Source: Ectothiorhodosinus mongolicus (GTDB taxonomy: Bacteria > Pseudomonadota > Gammaproteobacteria > Ectothiorhodospirales > Ectothiorhodospiraceae). Taken from it: 64,000 bases of DNA. Both the position numbers and the translations under genes were made by a program. Each line of letters opens with the position of its first letter. The stretch's first letter is position 1. Location: NCBI RefSeq assembly GCF_022406875.1, contig NZ_CP023018.1, positions 1,006,784-1,070,783 of the forward strand. Direction: 5' to 3'. Positions 39,687 through 48,310 of the stretch are shown here, piece after piece. The notes beneath the pieces are model-generated. The model saw only the letters and a list, made by a program, of their open reading frames with translations, had not been told where the DNA came from and ran no database searches.

Positions 39687-41056
39687 GTAACGGCTGGATC
39701 TTGGTGGTTGATGATGAACCTGACATCCGCGCCTTAGTCTCAGAAATTTTGGTTGATGAGGGCTTCGAGGTTGAGGTGGCGGGCACCGTGGAAGAGGCCC
39801 AGCTCCAGCGTCGCAGACGGCGCTTTGATTTGGTGTTGTTGGATATTTGGATGCCGGATGGAGATGGCATTAGCTTGCTGAAAGATTGGGCTGAACAGGG
39901 AATGGCGTATTGCCCGGTGATCATGATGTCTGGTCACGGCACGGTGGAAAGCGCCGTTGAGGCGACCCGCCTGGGTGCTTATGATTTTCTCGAGAAGCCA
40001 TTATCGATAGCGAAACTCACGCTAACCGTGACGCGAGCTTTGGAAGCAGAACGTTTGTCTCGCGAGAATATTGGCCTGAAACGTAAGCTTGCCAGAGCAG
40101 TTTATCCTGAAGGCTCGAGCCTCATGATGGGCCAATTACGCGAGCAGGTCGATCGCATCGCTCAGCATGATACTTGGGTCCTGATACTCGGAGAGCAGGG
40201 TGTTGGGAAACAAACCTTTGCCCGATATATCCATGACCACAGCAGTCGCGCTGAGGGGCCATTTATCGAAGTGCCGGTGAGTGCCATGACGGCGGCAGAG
40301 GCAGCCGCAGAGATTTTTGGATTGGAGCAAGGCCCGCGGGTGCGCTATGGCCTATTGGAGCAAGCCGATGGTGGCACGCTGTTTTTGGATGAAGTGTCAC
40401 ATATGGACCTGCAAACCCAAGGTCGGCTTTTAACCGCGCTAGAGAGTCAACGCCTGACCCGTGTCGGTGGCACCGAGTCGCTTGGCATCGATGTACGGAT
40501 TGTTGCCTCCACTCAAGAGGACTTGCGCGTGCGCGTCACCGAGGGCCAGTTTCGCGACGATTTTTACTATCGATTGAGCGTGGTTCCGCTGCGCGTTCCG
40601 CCGTTGCGCGAGCATGCTGAGGATATACCGGATTTGCTGCTTCATTATGTGGATCTGCTGAATCAACAGGAAGGGTTGCCTAAACGCAGCTTCAGCCAAG
40701 AGGCATGTGAGCGGCTCAGTGTCTATCCATGGCCTGGCAATGTTCACGAGTTGCGCAACTTGGTGCAGCGGTTGCTGATTTTGGGCAATACTCCGGAAGT
40801 GACCTTGACCGAAGTGGAGGCTGCTTTGGGCGCGCAACCTTTGGCTTTGATTCAGTCTTCTGGGCAAGCAGCAATGGATCTGACATTACCTTTGCGTGAA
40901 GCCAGAGAACAATTTGAGCGCGAGTATTTCAGCCAGCAGCTGGGCCACGTGGATGGCAGCATGACGCGCCTGGCTGAGCGAGTGGGATTAGAGCGCACCC
41001 ATGTTTATCGGAAGCTACGGGCCTTGGGCCTTGAACCCAAAAAAACTCGGGACTGA
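39683..41056 (+). CDS. NtrX-like response regulator lacking the GAFTGA loop
   Basis: A 457-residue three-domain regulator. The receiver has Asp54 (LLDIWMPDGDG) and KP at residues 105-106. The AAA+ domain has Walker A GEQGVGKQ (170-177) and Walker B GTLFLDE. The C-terminal Fis-type helix-turn-helix is MTRLAERVGLERTHVYRKL. The sigma-54 contact loop, normally [11 protein letters not shown], is replaced by FGLEQGPRVRYG (about 212-223) and is several residues shorter. It therefore probably cannot remodel sigma-54 holoenzyme and may act as a sigma-70-type activator or repressor. Overlaps the kinase gene by 4 bp. Confidence 0.9.
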   Translation: MSNGWILVVDDEPDIRALVSEILVDEGFEVEVAGTVEEAQLQRRRRRFDLVLLDIWMPDGDGISLLKDWAEQGMAYCPVIMMSGHGTVESAVEATRLGAYDFLEKPLSIAKLTLTVTRALEAERLSRENIGLKRKLARAVYPEGSSLMMGQLREQVDRIAQHDTWVLILGEQGVGKQTFARYIHDHSSRAEGPFIEVPVSAMTAAEAAAEIFGLEQGPRVRYGLLEQADGGTLFLDEVSHMDLQTQGRLLTALESQRLTRVGGTESLGIDVRIVASTQEDLRVRVTEGQFRDDFYYRLSVVPLRVPPLREHAEDIPDLLLHYVDLLNQQEGLPKRSFSQEACERLSVYPWPGNVHELRNLVQRLLILGNTPEVTLTEVEAALGAQPLALIQSSGQAAMDLTLPLREAREQFEREYFSQQLGHVDGSMTRLAERVGLERTHVYRKLRALGLEPKKTRD

Positions 41057-41059
41057 CGG

Positions 41060-42433
41060 ATGAAAATACTGATTTTGGGAGCGGGCCAGGTTGGCAGTAG
41101 CGTGGCTCAGAATTTGGCCAGTGAAGCCAATGACATTACTGTGGTTGACACGCGTGAAGATGTTCTGAGAGCGCTTCAGGATCGCATGGATATCCGCACT
41201 ATTACGGGTATGGCCTCGCATCCTGAGGTACTGCAGGCAGCAGGTGCCCAAGATGCTGACATGCTGATCGCCGTGACGAACTCGGATGAAACCAACATGG
41301 TTGCCTGTCAGGTCGCCTATACCGTATTTAAGACGCCGCTTCGCATCGCCCGTGTGCGTGCACCGGAGTACCTTGGCTACACGGAACTATTCGACAACAA
41401 AGCCCTACCTATTCAAGCCTTGATTAGCCCTGAGCGTGTTGTCACTAATTACATCCAGCGATTGATAGAACACCCTGGATCTTTGCAGGTATTGGATTTT
41501 GCCGATGGTCGAGTCTCTTTAGTAGCCGTTAAAGCCTATTATGGCGGCCCCTTGGTAGGTCATGAGCTGCGCCAATTGACGGAACATATGCCGGGAATTC
41601 AGACACGTGTGGCGGCTATTTTTCGCCGAGATAAGCCCATATATCCTGAGGGACATACGGTGATTGAGGCGGATGATGAGGTGTTCTTCATCGCGGCGCG
41701 CAAAAACATTCGCGCTGTCACCAGCGAGTTGCGCAAGGCCGAAAAGCCTTACCGGCGTTTGATTATCGCTGGCGGCGGCAATATTGGTAAAAGGCTGGCC
41801 ATGGCTTTGGGTCCCCATTTTTCGGTTAAGCTCATCGAGCGCAGTCGAGATCGTGCAGAGAATTTAGCCAGCGAACTGGACCATGTGGTGGTGTTGCACG
41901 GCGATGCCGCTGACCATGAGTTGCTCATTGAGGAAAACATCGAGAACACGGATGTCTTTGTTTCCGTGACCAATGATGATGAGGCCAATATCCTCTCTGC
42001 TATGTTAGCCAAGCGCCTGGGTGCACGCACGGTGATGTCTTTGATCAACCGCCCCAGCTATGTTGAGCTGGTACAAAGTGGCGTTATCGACATCGCAATC
42101 TCCCCACAGCAAGTCACGATTGGTGCTTTGCTCACCCATGTGCGCAGGGGTGATGTGGTTGCCGTTCACAGCTTGCGACGCGGTGCTGCCGAGGCCATCG
42201 AAGCGGTGGCTCATGGCGATAACAAGACCTCCAAAGTGGTCGGTCGGCGCGTCGAGGAAATCGCCCTGCCCAAGGGCTGCACGCTAGCCGCGCTGGTGCG
42301 GGGTGATGATGTGATCATCGCCCACCGTGATACTTTAGTGGAGGCAGAGGATCATGTGATTCTCTTCCTGACGGATAAACGTCGCGTCAGTGAAATTGAA
42401 AAGCTATTTCAGGTGGGCGCGACCTTTTTATAG
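41060..42433 (+). CDS. trkA: Trk potassium uptake regulatory protein TrkA
   Basis: A 457-residue peripheral membrane protein that gates Trk/Ktr potassium channels through NAD(H) binding. It has the doubled RCK layout: TrkA_N ([18 protein letters not shown]) plus TrkA_C, repeated from about residue 230 ([17 protein letters not shown]). This is the standard gammaproteobacterial length. It follows the NtrX-like gene by 3 bp, a conserved linkage. Confidence 0.95.
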   Translation: MKILILGAGQVGSSVAQNLASEANDITVVDTREDVLRALQDRMDIRTITGMASHPEVLQAAGAQDADMLIAVTNSDETNMVACQVAYTVFKTPLRIARVRAPEYLGYTELFDNKALPIQALISPERVVTNYIQRLIEHPGSLQVLDFADGRVSLVAVKAYYGGPLVGHELRQLTEHMPGIQTRVAAIFRRDKPIYPEGHTVIEADDEVFFIAARKNIRAVTSELRKAEKPYRRLIIAGGGNIGKRLAMALGPHFSVKLIERSRDRAENLASELDHVVVLHGDAADHELLIEENIENTDVFVSVTNDDEANILSAMLAKRLGARTVMSLINRPSYVELVQSGVIDIAISPQQVTIGALLTHVRRGDVVAVHSLRRGAAEAIEAVAHGDNKTSKVVGRRVEEIALPKGCTLAALVRGDDVIIAHRDTLVEAEDHVILFLTDKRRVSEIEKLFQVGATFL

Positions 42434-42443
42434 GAGGTGATCC
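42432..42443 (+). promoter_or_regulatory. Extended perfect Shine-Dalgarno before the TPR gene
   Basis: AGGAGGTGATC is complementary to the 3' end of 16S rRNA over about 11 bases. It sits 8 bases (from the AGGAGG core) before a GTG start at 42447 and just after the trkA stop. It fixes the start of the small TPR gene. So long a match before a GTG codon is unusual compared with the neighbouring genes. Confidence 0.7.
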
Positions 42444-42446
42444 CCC

Positions 42447-42788
42447 GTGAATCCAATCGATCGCTTTAAGGCTATGCTGGAAGCGGGCCAAGACAATGCC
42501 CTGCTTCGCTTAACCCTCGGCAATGCTTATTTAGCGCAAGGCCAGGCGGCCGATGCGGTCCTGCATTTGCGGGCCGCGGTTACTCAGGATCCCCATTACT
42601 CAGCAGCATGGAAAGCCTTGGGTAAAGCCTTGGAGGACACACAGGCCCTTGCGGATGCCAGCGATGCTTATGCTCAGGGGGTGGCGGTTGCTCAACAGCG
42701 TGGGGATTTGCAGGCGGCGCGCGAGATGCAAGTGTTTCATAAGCGCGTGTTAAAAAAACTTGAGCAGGAACCGCCCACGAATGCCTGA
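42447..42788 (+). CDS. Small tetratricopeptide-repeat protein
   Basis: A 113-residue protein consisting of about two TPR-like helix pairs (LLRLTLGNAYLAQGQAADAVLHLRAAVTQDP, then AWKALGKALEDTQALADASDAYAQGV). It begins with GTG after an extended Shine-Dalgarno. No signal peptide is seen. Similar small proteins follow trkA or rsmB clusters in related bacteria. It is presumably a protein-interaction adaptor, with no known partner. It overlaps the next gene by 8 bp. Confidence 0.8.
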   Translation: MNPIDRFKAMLEAGQDNALLRLTLGNAYLAQGQAADAVLHLRAAVTQDPHYSAAWKALGKALEDTQALADASDAYAQGVAVAQQRGDLQAAREMQVFHKRVLKKLEQEPPTNA

Positions 42789-43698
42789 TGCGGAGCCTCT
42801 GCCACGCTCATTGCTGCATCCCCGGCACTGGCCAACTTGGCTGGGTGTTGGCTTGTTGCGCGTCAGCTTGTATTTACCGCGCTCGCTGCGCCTACTGATG
42901 GGCCGCGGATTGGGCCGATTGCTGTGGCATGCATCATCTCGTCGTCAACACATCGCCGCCACCAATTTGCAATGGTGTTTTCCTGAGTGGAACGAGGCGC
43001 AACGGACGCAGGTCTTAAGGGCGCATTTTCGTGTTATGGGGCAATGTTTCATTGATTACCCTTTGCTCTGGTTTGGCAGTGCGCCTGAGCATCAGCGCTG
43101 CATAAAGATTATCGATGAGGCTGGGATCTTGCAGAGAGATGTCCCGCGGCCTGTGATTATCTGTGCCGGGCATGCGCCAGCGTTGGATTTCGGTGGTTTG
43201 CGTCTCAGCCAGGAATTGGGTGGTGTGTCTTTCGCCAAACCCATGAAAAATCCCGTGGTGGAGTGGATTAATACTCGCAGTCGGTGCCAGTATGGAGCGC
43301 TGGTTTATGCCCGCAAGCAAGGCTTGCGTCCTGTTTTGCGGGCGATCCGTGAGGGGCGGGATTTCTATTATTTAGCCGATGAAGATCTGGGCCCACAAAA
43401 CACGATCTTTGCACCATTTTTTGGGATAAAAAAAGCCACCGTGCCGGCTTTGGGGCGCTTGGCGCAAATGAGTGTCGCCAAGGTGATTCCAGCAATGGGC
43501 ATTTATGACGTGGATAAAGACCAATATGCATTGGTATTAGCCGAGCCGTTAGCGGACTTCCCTGAGGGCGAAGAAATGACGGATACCATAAAAATGAATC
43601 AGGCTTTAGAAGTCTTAATTCGACGCTATCCCGAACAATATCTGTGGACACAGAAACTCTTTAAGACGCGTCCCGAAGGGGAAACACCGCCGTATTAG
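42781..43698 (+). CDS. LpxL/HtrB-family lipid A biosynthesis acyltransferase
   Basis: A 305-residue inner-membrane-associated acyltransferase of the LpxL/LpxM family, which adds secondary acyl chains to lipid A. The catalytic HX4D motif is in CAGHAPALDFGG, followed by GRDFYYLADEDLGP and the FAPFFGIKKATVPALGRLA segment. The start at ATG 42781 gives the usual length; a TTG at 42760 is also in frame. Assignment to LpxL or LpxM cannot be made from sequence. Confidence 0.9.
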   Translation: MPDAEPLPRSLLHPRHWPTWLGVGLLRVSLYLPRSLRLLMGRGLGRLLWHASSRRQHIAATNLQWCFPEWNEAQRTQVLRAHFRVMGQCFIDYPLLWFGSAPEHQRCIKIIDEAGILQRDVPRPVIICAGHAPALDFGGLRLSQELGGVSFAKPMKNPVVEWINTRSRCQYGALVYARKQGLRPVLRAIREGRDFYYLADEDLGPQNTIFAPFFGIKKATVPALGRLAQMSVAKVIPAMGIYDVDKDQYALVLAEPLADFPEGEEMTDTIKMNQALEVLIRRYPEQYLWTQKLFKTRPEGETPPY

Positions 43699-43707
43699 GT
43701 CTCGTTT

Positions 43708-44787
43708 TCAGGCATCGCCGCAGCCTAAGACCGGTGTTTGATGCGCGCGGGCAAAATCCAGCATGCGTTGGGTGGATTTGAGCGCGCCCAGACGCAAGCT
43801 TTCCTCGACATGAATTTCATTAGCACCGGATTCGAGGGTTTGCAAAAGATTATGCAAGGAGTTCATCGCCATCCAGGGACAGTGGGCACAGCTGCGACAG
43901 GTGGCGCTGTGCCCACCGGTAGGGGCTTCAATAAACCTTTTTTCGGGCGCGGCTTGGCGCATTTTGTAGAAGATGCCGCTATCGGTTGCGACGATAAACT
44001 TAGGATGGGGAAGTGATGCAGCAGCTTTAATCAGTTGGCTGGTGGATCCCACCGCATCGGCGAGATCGATGACGCTGGCAGGTGATTCGGGATGTACCAA
44101 GATGCCAGCCTCCGGATGCTGCTGTTTGAGATCCAGTAAGGCTTGGGTACGAAATTCATCATGCACTATACAACTGGCGTCCCAAAGCAGCATGTCGGCG
44201 CCGGTTTTTTTGCGGATGTAAGCACCTAGGTGACGATCCGGTGCCCAAAGAACTTTCTCACCGCGACGGTGCAAATGCTCAATGAGATCCACGGCAATAC
44301 TGGAGGTAACCACATAATCTGCGCGCGCTTTTACCGCCGCTGAGGTATTGGCATAAACCACCACAGTGTAATCAGGATGGGCATCACAAAAGGCAGCAAA
44401 CTCATCAGCCGGACAGCCCAGATCAAGAGAACATTCGGCTTCAAGAGTGGGCATTAACACGCGTTTTTCCGGGCTAAGAATTTTGGCGGTTTCCCCCATA
44501 AAGCGCACCCCAGCCACCACCAGTGTGGATGCTGAGTGCTCTTTGCCAAAGCGTGCCATGTCCAGTGAGTCAGACACGCAGCCACCGGTTTCTTCGGCCA
44601 GGCGTTGCAAATCCTCGTGTACGTAGTAGTGTGCAACCAAGGCGGCATCTTCTTGGAGCAAAAGCTGCTTAATGCGTGCCAGCATCTCCTCCCGCTCAGC
44701 TTTATCCAGTGACGGGATTTGTGCCTCGACCCACGCGGTGCGCGGGCCCTGTAATGGCCGCAAGGGTGTTTCAGCAGTGACGGTCAT
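43708..44787 (-). CDS. nadA: Quinolinate synthase
   Basis: A 359-residue 4Fe-4S enzyme that condenses iminoaspartate with dihydroxyacetone phosphate in de novo NAD synthesis. Signature segments are [55 protein letters not shown] and [17 protein letters not shown]. The cluster cysteines are expected in SLDLGCP, in [14 protein letters not shown] and possibly near the C-terminus (LGCGDA). The ATG at 44787 is used; the frame is open to a TTG at 44856. It is convergent with the LpxL-like gene. Confidence 0.96.
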   Translation of the reverse strand: MTVTAETPLRPLQGPRTAWVEAQIPSLDKAEREEMLARIKQLLLQEDAALVAHYYVHEDLQRLAEETGGCVSDSLDMARFGKEHSASTLVVAGVRFMGETAKILSPEKRVLMPTLEAECSLDLGCPADEFAAFCDAHPDYTVVVYANTSAAVKARADYVVTSSIAVDLIEHLHRRGEKVLWAPDRHLGAYIRKKTGADMLLWDASCIVHDEFRTQALLDLKQQHPEAGILVHPESPASVIDLADAVGSTSQLIKAAASLPHPKFIVATDSGIFYKMRQAAPEKRFIEAPTGGHSATCRSCAHCPWMAMNSLHNLLQTLESGANEIHVEESLRLGALKSTQRMLDFARAHQTPVLGCGDA

Positions 44788-44876
44788 GGGCAATGATTCT
44801 CGACTATGATCGGATGACTGAGAACTGAATCTGGGGTCAACAAGGCGTAAAACCAAGACCGGAGAAGAAGTACATC

Positions 44877-45401
44877 ATGCAACAGGCTAAGCCTCAAACA
44901 CCAGCCAAAGCTTGGTGGCGTACCGTGCGCAACCTATTGGTTATTCTGCTGATCTTTTTGGTGATGAAGGCATTTTTGCAGCGGCAGATGGTCTCGGGTG
45001 AGGCTCCGGAGTTCTATGGCTTGCTCCTGGATGGTGCACCCGTGACGCTGGTTGATTATCAAGGACAACCGGTACTTCTGCATTTTTGGGCCACGTGGTG
45101 TCGTATTTGCCGCCTTGAGCAAAATAGTATTGAGGCCATTAGTCAGGATTGGCCTGTGCTCACGGTGGCGATGCAATCGGGGAATGCCCAAGAGCTACAG
45201 TTTTATATGGATGAGCACGGACTCACGCACTCGGTTGTTGTAGATCCAACAGGGGCCTTGGCGGCGCAGTTTGGGGTTTTTGCCGTACCGGCGACGTTTA
45301 TTATCGATGCCGAGGGGAATATTCGTTTTCGGGAGCGTGGTTATACGACAGCTTGGGGGCTGCGCGCGCGGCTACTGGCGGCCCGATGGTTATCTGGTTA
45401 A
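44877..45401 (+). CDS. Membrane-anchored ScsD/TlpA-like protein disulfide oxidoreductase
   Basis: A 174-residue protein with one N-terminal transmembrane helix (LLVILLIFLVMKAFL) and a periplasmic thioredoxin-like domain. The active site is WATWCRICRLEQ and the cis-Pro segment FAVPATFIID. The order resembles ScsD/DsbE-type proteins. GGAGAAGAAG before the ATG is a good ribosome-binding site. It is divergent from nadA and lies 11 bp before the acyl-CoA synthetase gene. Confidence 0.88.
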   Translation: MQQAKPQTPAKAWWRTVRNLLVILLIFLVMKAFLQRQMVSGEAPEFYGLLLDGAPVTLVDYQGQPVLLHFWATWCRICRLEQNSIEAISQDWPVLTVAMQSGNAQELQFYMDEHGLTHSVVVDPTGALAAQFGVFAVPATFIIDAEGNIRFRERGYTTAWGLRARLLAARWLSG

Positions 45402-45412
45402 GGAGTGAAGCA

Positions 45413-47224
45413 ATGACAGCACACGCACAAGTCATACCGCCTCATACCTGTCAGACGTTGGCTGGACTATTTCATCTGCGGGTACAGCAAAGCCCTGACA
45501 GCCAAGCGTATTTGCAGTTTGATAGCGAAAAACAAGAATGGTGTAGTTACCCATGGAGCGAAGTGGCTGGGCAAGTGGCTCGCTGGCAGGCCGCCCTCAA
45601 ACGGGAGGGATTTGTCCCTGGGGATCGAGTGGCTGTGATGCTACGCAATTGCATGGAATGGGTGATCTTTGATCAGGCCTGCTTGGGCTTGGGGTTAGTG
45701 ACCGTTCCCCTTTACACCGATGATCGGCCTGACAATATCGCTTACATCGTGGCTGATTGCGGTGCCCGTTTGTTACTGATCGGCGGGCCCGCTCAGTGGC
45801 GACGTTTGGCGGGCGTGGCTGAACAGATGCCCAGCTTAAAGCGTATCGTATCCCTGAATACATTTGACGAAGTCCAGCCTCAGAACGATGAACGTTTGAC
45901 TGATTTTGATCATTGGGCTGTCGATGCAGAAGCGGAGGTACAAAGTGATGTTAGTAAGCCCGAAGATTTGGCCACTATCGTTTACACCTCAGGCACTACC
46001 GGTCGACCTAAGGGTGTAATGCTAAGCCACGATAATATTTTGCAAAATGCGTTTGCCGCTCAGCAGTGCGCACCCATGGGGTCTGATGATTTGTTTCTCT
46101 CATTTTTGCCTTTGTCACATACCTTGGAGCGGACAGCAGGTTGTTATATGCCCATGATGGTGGGTGCGCGCGTGGCTTTCGCGCGGTCTATTCAGGGACT
46201 GGCAGAAGATTTACTGTACCTGCGACCGACTATCCTGATATCAGTGCCGCGCATCTATGAGCGCATCTACGGGCGCATTAAGGCGGGACTCAAAGAAAAA
46301 TCGGCTTTTGCGCGTTTTTTGTTTCAGTCGACGGTGCGTGTGGGCTGGCGGCGTTTTGAATATCAGCAAAAGCGTGCCTCATGGCATCCCCAGTTACTTT
46401 TATGGCCATTGCTGGAACGCCTAGTGGCCACCAAGGTGAAGCAGCGTCTGGGTGGGCGACTGCGTATTGCCGTCTGCGGTGGAGCGCCCCTGCCGCCTGC
46501 CATTGCTGAGTTTTTTATCGGCCTAGGTTTGCCGGTGTACCACGGCTTTGGCATGACGGAAGCCAGCCCGGTGGTCAGCGTCAACCGCCCCGAGGACAAT
46601 CTTCCCGCCAGTGTTGGCACTGTGTTGTCCGGGGTTGAGGTGCGCATTGGTGAGAATGATGAGTTGTTGGTGCGCGGACCCACTGTGATGCAGGGCTACT
46701 GGAATAATGAGGAAGCCACAGCAGCGGCCATCGATGCAGAGGGTTGGCTGCACAGTGGAGATCAGGCCCGTATTGATGATCAGGGCCATATTTTTATTAT
46801 CGGACGTATCAAAGAAATTCTCGTGCTAGCCAATGGTGAAAAAGTCCCGCCCAACGACATGGAGATGGCCATTGCCATGGATCCGTTGTTTGATCAGGCA
46901 TTGGTCTTAGGTGAGGGCAAGGCCTATCTTTCAGCATTGCTGGTTCTTAATCTTGAGGAGTGGAGAAGTTTGGCCTCCAGTTTGGATATAAGCCCCAATG
47001 ATGCCGCTGAATTGCATCAGAGTGCTGTCGAAAAGGCCCTGAGAAAGCGCGTTGCTGCGCAATTGGGGGCCTTCCCCGGATATGCTCAGATACGACGTTT
47101 GCGGGCCACGCTGGAGCCTTGGGATGTGGAGAATGGCATGCTTACCCCAACGATGAAGCTTAAGCGCTCAGTGATTTTGGATCACCACAAAAATCTTGTT
47201 GAGGAGCTCTACGAGTCGGATTGA
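45413..47224 (+). CDS. Long-chain acyl-CoA synthetase (AMP-forming)
   Basis: A 603-residue ANL-superfamily adenylating enzyme. The AMP-binding motif is IVYTSGTTGRPKGVMLSH, and further ANL motifs are YHGFGMTEASPVVSVN, GWLHSGDQARIDDQGHIFIIGR and KEILVLANGEKVPPNDME. The C-terminal TPTMKLKRSVI contains the catalytic lysine. It activates fatty acids to acyl-CoA at the membrane. AGGAG lies 7 bases before the ATG at 45413. Confidence 0.92.
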   Translation: MTAHAQVIPPHTCQTLAGLFHLRVQQSPDSQAYLQFDSEKQEWCSYPWSEVAGQVARWQAALKREGFVPGDRVAVMLRNCMEWVIFDQACLGLGLVTVPLYTDDRPDNIAYIVADCGARLLLIGGPAQWRRLAGVAEQMPSLKRIVSLNTFDEVQPQNDERLTDFDHWAVDAEAEVQSDVSKPEDLATIVYTSGTTGRPKGVMLSHDNILQNAFAAQQCAPMGSDDLFLSFLPLSHTLERTAGCYMPMMVGARVAFARSIQGLAEDLLYLRPTILISVPRIYERIYGRIKAGLKEKSAFARFLFQSTVRVGWRRFEYQQKRASWHPQLLLWPLLERLVATKVKQRLGGRLRIAVCGGAPLPPAIAEFFIGLGLPVYHGFGMTEASPVVSVNRPEDNLPASVGTVLSGVEVRIGENDELLVRGPTVMQGYWNNEEATAAAIDAEGWLHSGDQARIDDQGHIFIIGRIKEILVLANGEKVPPNDMEMAIAMDPLFDQALVLGEGKAYLSALLVLNLEEWRSLASSLDISPNDAAELHQSAVEKALRKRVAAQLGAFPGYAQIRRLRATLEPWDVENGMLTPTMKLKRSVILDHHKNLVEELYESD

Positions 47225-47236
47225 GAGGTTACTCAG

Positions 47237-47854
47237 CTAGACGCTTTGGCTGGCACTTTGAAAGTATTTCAACGCCTTTTCAATGGCATAAAACGGTGCT
47301 TGTTCAGCGGCGGTTGCACTATGGCCGGGTTCCACATCCGCATGATATTTGCGGAAAGCTAATACATGAATAGGCAGCTCTCGGGCAAAGAGTGGGTTTT
47401 CTTGGATAAAGTGTTGGGCTACTGCCAGTACCAACCAAAACCGTGTTGTAGCGGGCAGTATATCCGGGTTGACCGTGATGCGCGGCAGCTCACCCGACTG
47501 GCCGTGGATACTGACACAGATTTTTTCCTCGTGGCCTGGCGCATCGGAAGGCGCTGCATCGGCAAGCAGTTTCAGGTCAAGCTGCGCGTGCAAGCGATCA
47601 TGCCCTTTGCGACTGACATGATCGCGGGGTTGGAAGACCTTGCTGGACATGTTGACCGCCCAGAGTTCCAGAGTTTCTGATAGCTCCGCCGCGGTATCAC
47701 ATTCGCCTAGAGCGTACAGCTGTTGGGCATAGAGCATGTCCCACACCCAAATTTGGCCGTACTCCGGTAGTTCACCCTCTTGATGTACAGTGATGAGTTG
47801 TTCGCTTGTGTCATCTGCTGGTGGCGCGATGCTCAGGATAATATCGACCGACAT
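47237..47854 (-). CDS. Uncharacterised protein
   Basis: A 205-residue acidic protein that I do not recognise. It has no signal peptide, membrane segment or obvious catalytic motif. Aromatic-rich stretches such as EYGQIWVWDMLYAQQLYAL and ATTRFWLVLAVAQHFIQENPLF suggest a folded soluble domain. It is convergent with the acyl-CoA synthetase, and on the same strand as the next two genes upstream (60-bp gap), so it may be the last gene of that transcript. Codon use looks like its neighbours. Confidence 0.7.
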   Translation of the reverse strand: MSVDIILSIAPPADDTSEQLITVHQEGELPEYGQIWVWDMLYAQQLYALGECDTAAELSETLELWAVNMSSKVFQPRDHVSRKGHDRLHAQLDLKLLADAAPSDAPGHEEKICVSIHGQSGELPRITVNPDILPATTRFWLVLAVAQHFIQENPLFARELPIHVLAFRKYHADVEPGHSATAAEQAPFYAIEKALKYFQSASQSV

Positions 47855-47914
47855 AGGGACCTCGGCAATTCATGAGTCAATAACTCAGGATTATCCGCCC
47901 CATCGGTTGTGGCA

Positions 47915-48310
47915 TCAAGGCTCGCCAATGCCGGATAAAATTCCTTCTGGCATGATCACCTCGCGCATTACCCGACTTTCACTGTGACGACCGCCACAGA
48001 CGCCTAGGCTGAGTCCGTCACTGAAATGGGCCTCAATGGTGTACCCCAGTCCAGGTTCATGATTCAGTACAACGCTGCGAGTTTCGCCGGGCTGCAGTTG
48101 CAAGATGGTGGTTTTCTGCTGTGTATCGACATTGGCATAGCCAATGTCTACAGAAGGTAAGGTTTCGGCTGTGCGATTTTGCACATGTACAATCAGCGTG
48201 CGCTCGGGGAGAGCCAAGCTTGGAGTTTGCCAAAATAGAGTCAGTAGGCTTCCCGCGACTATACCCAAACCAGCTGCAATGATAAGAGCATATTGACGCA
48301 TTGGACTCAC
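47915..48310 (-). CDS. Uncharacterised membrane-anchored protein
   Basis: A 131-residue protein with an N-terminal hydrophobic helix (YALIIAAGLGIVAGSLLTLFW) followed by a predicted periplasmic beta-rich domain (TLIVHVQNRTAETLPSVDIGYAN, LQLQPGETRSVVLNH). The start codon is probably a GTG at 48310 whose GTGA overlaps the stop of the upstream ligase/acetyltransferase gene; ATG 48301 is an alternative. I do not recognise a family. Overlap with the upstream gene implies co-expression. Confidence 0.65.
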   Translation of the reverse strand: MSPMRQYALIIAAGLGIVAGSLLTLFWQTPSLALPERTLIVHVQNRTAETLPSVDIGYANVDTQQKTTILQLQPGETRSVVLNHEPGLGYTIEAHFSDGLSLGVCGGRHSESRVMREVIMPEGILSGIGEP

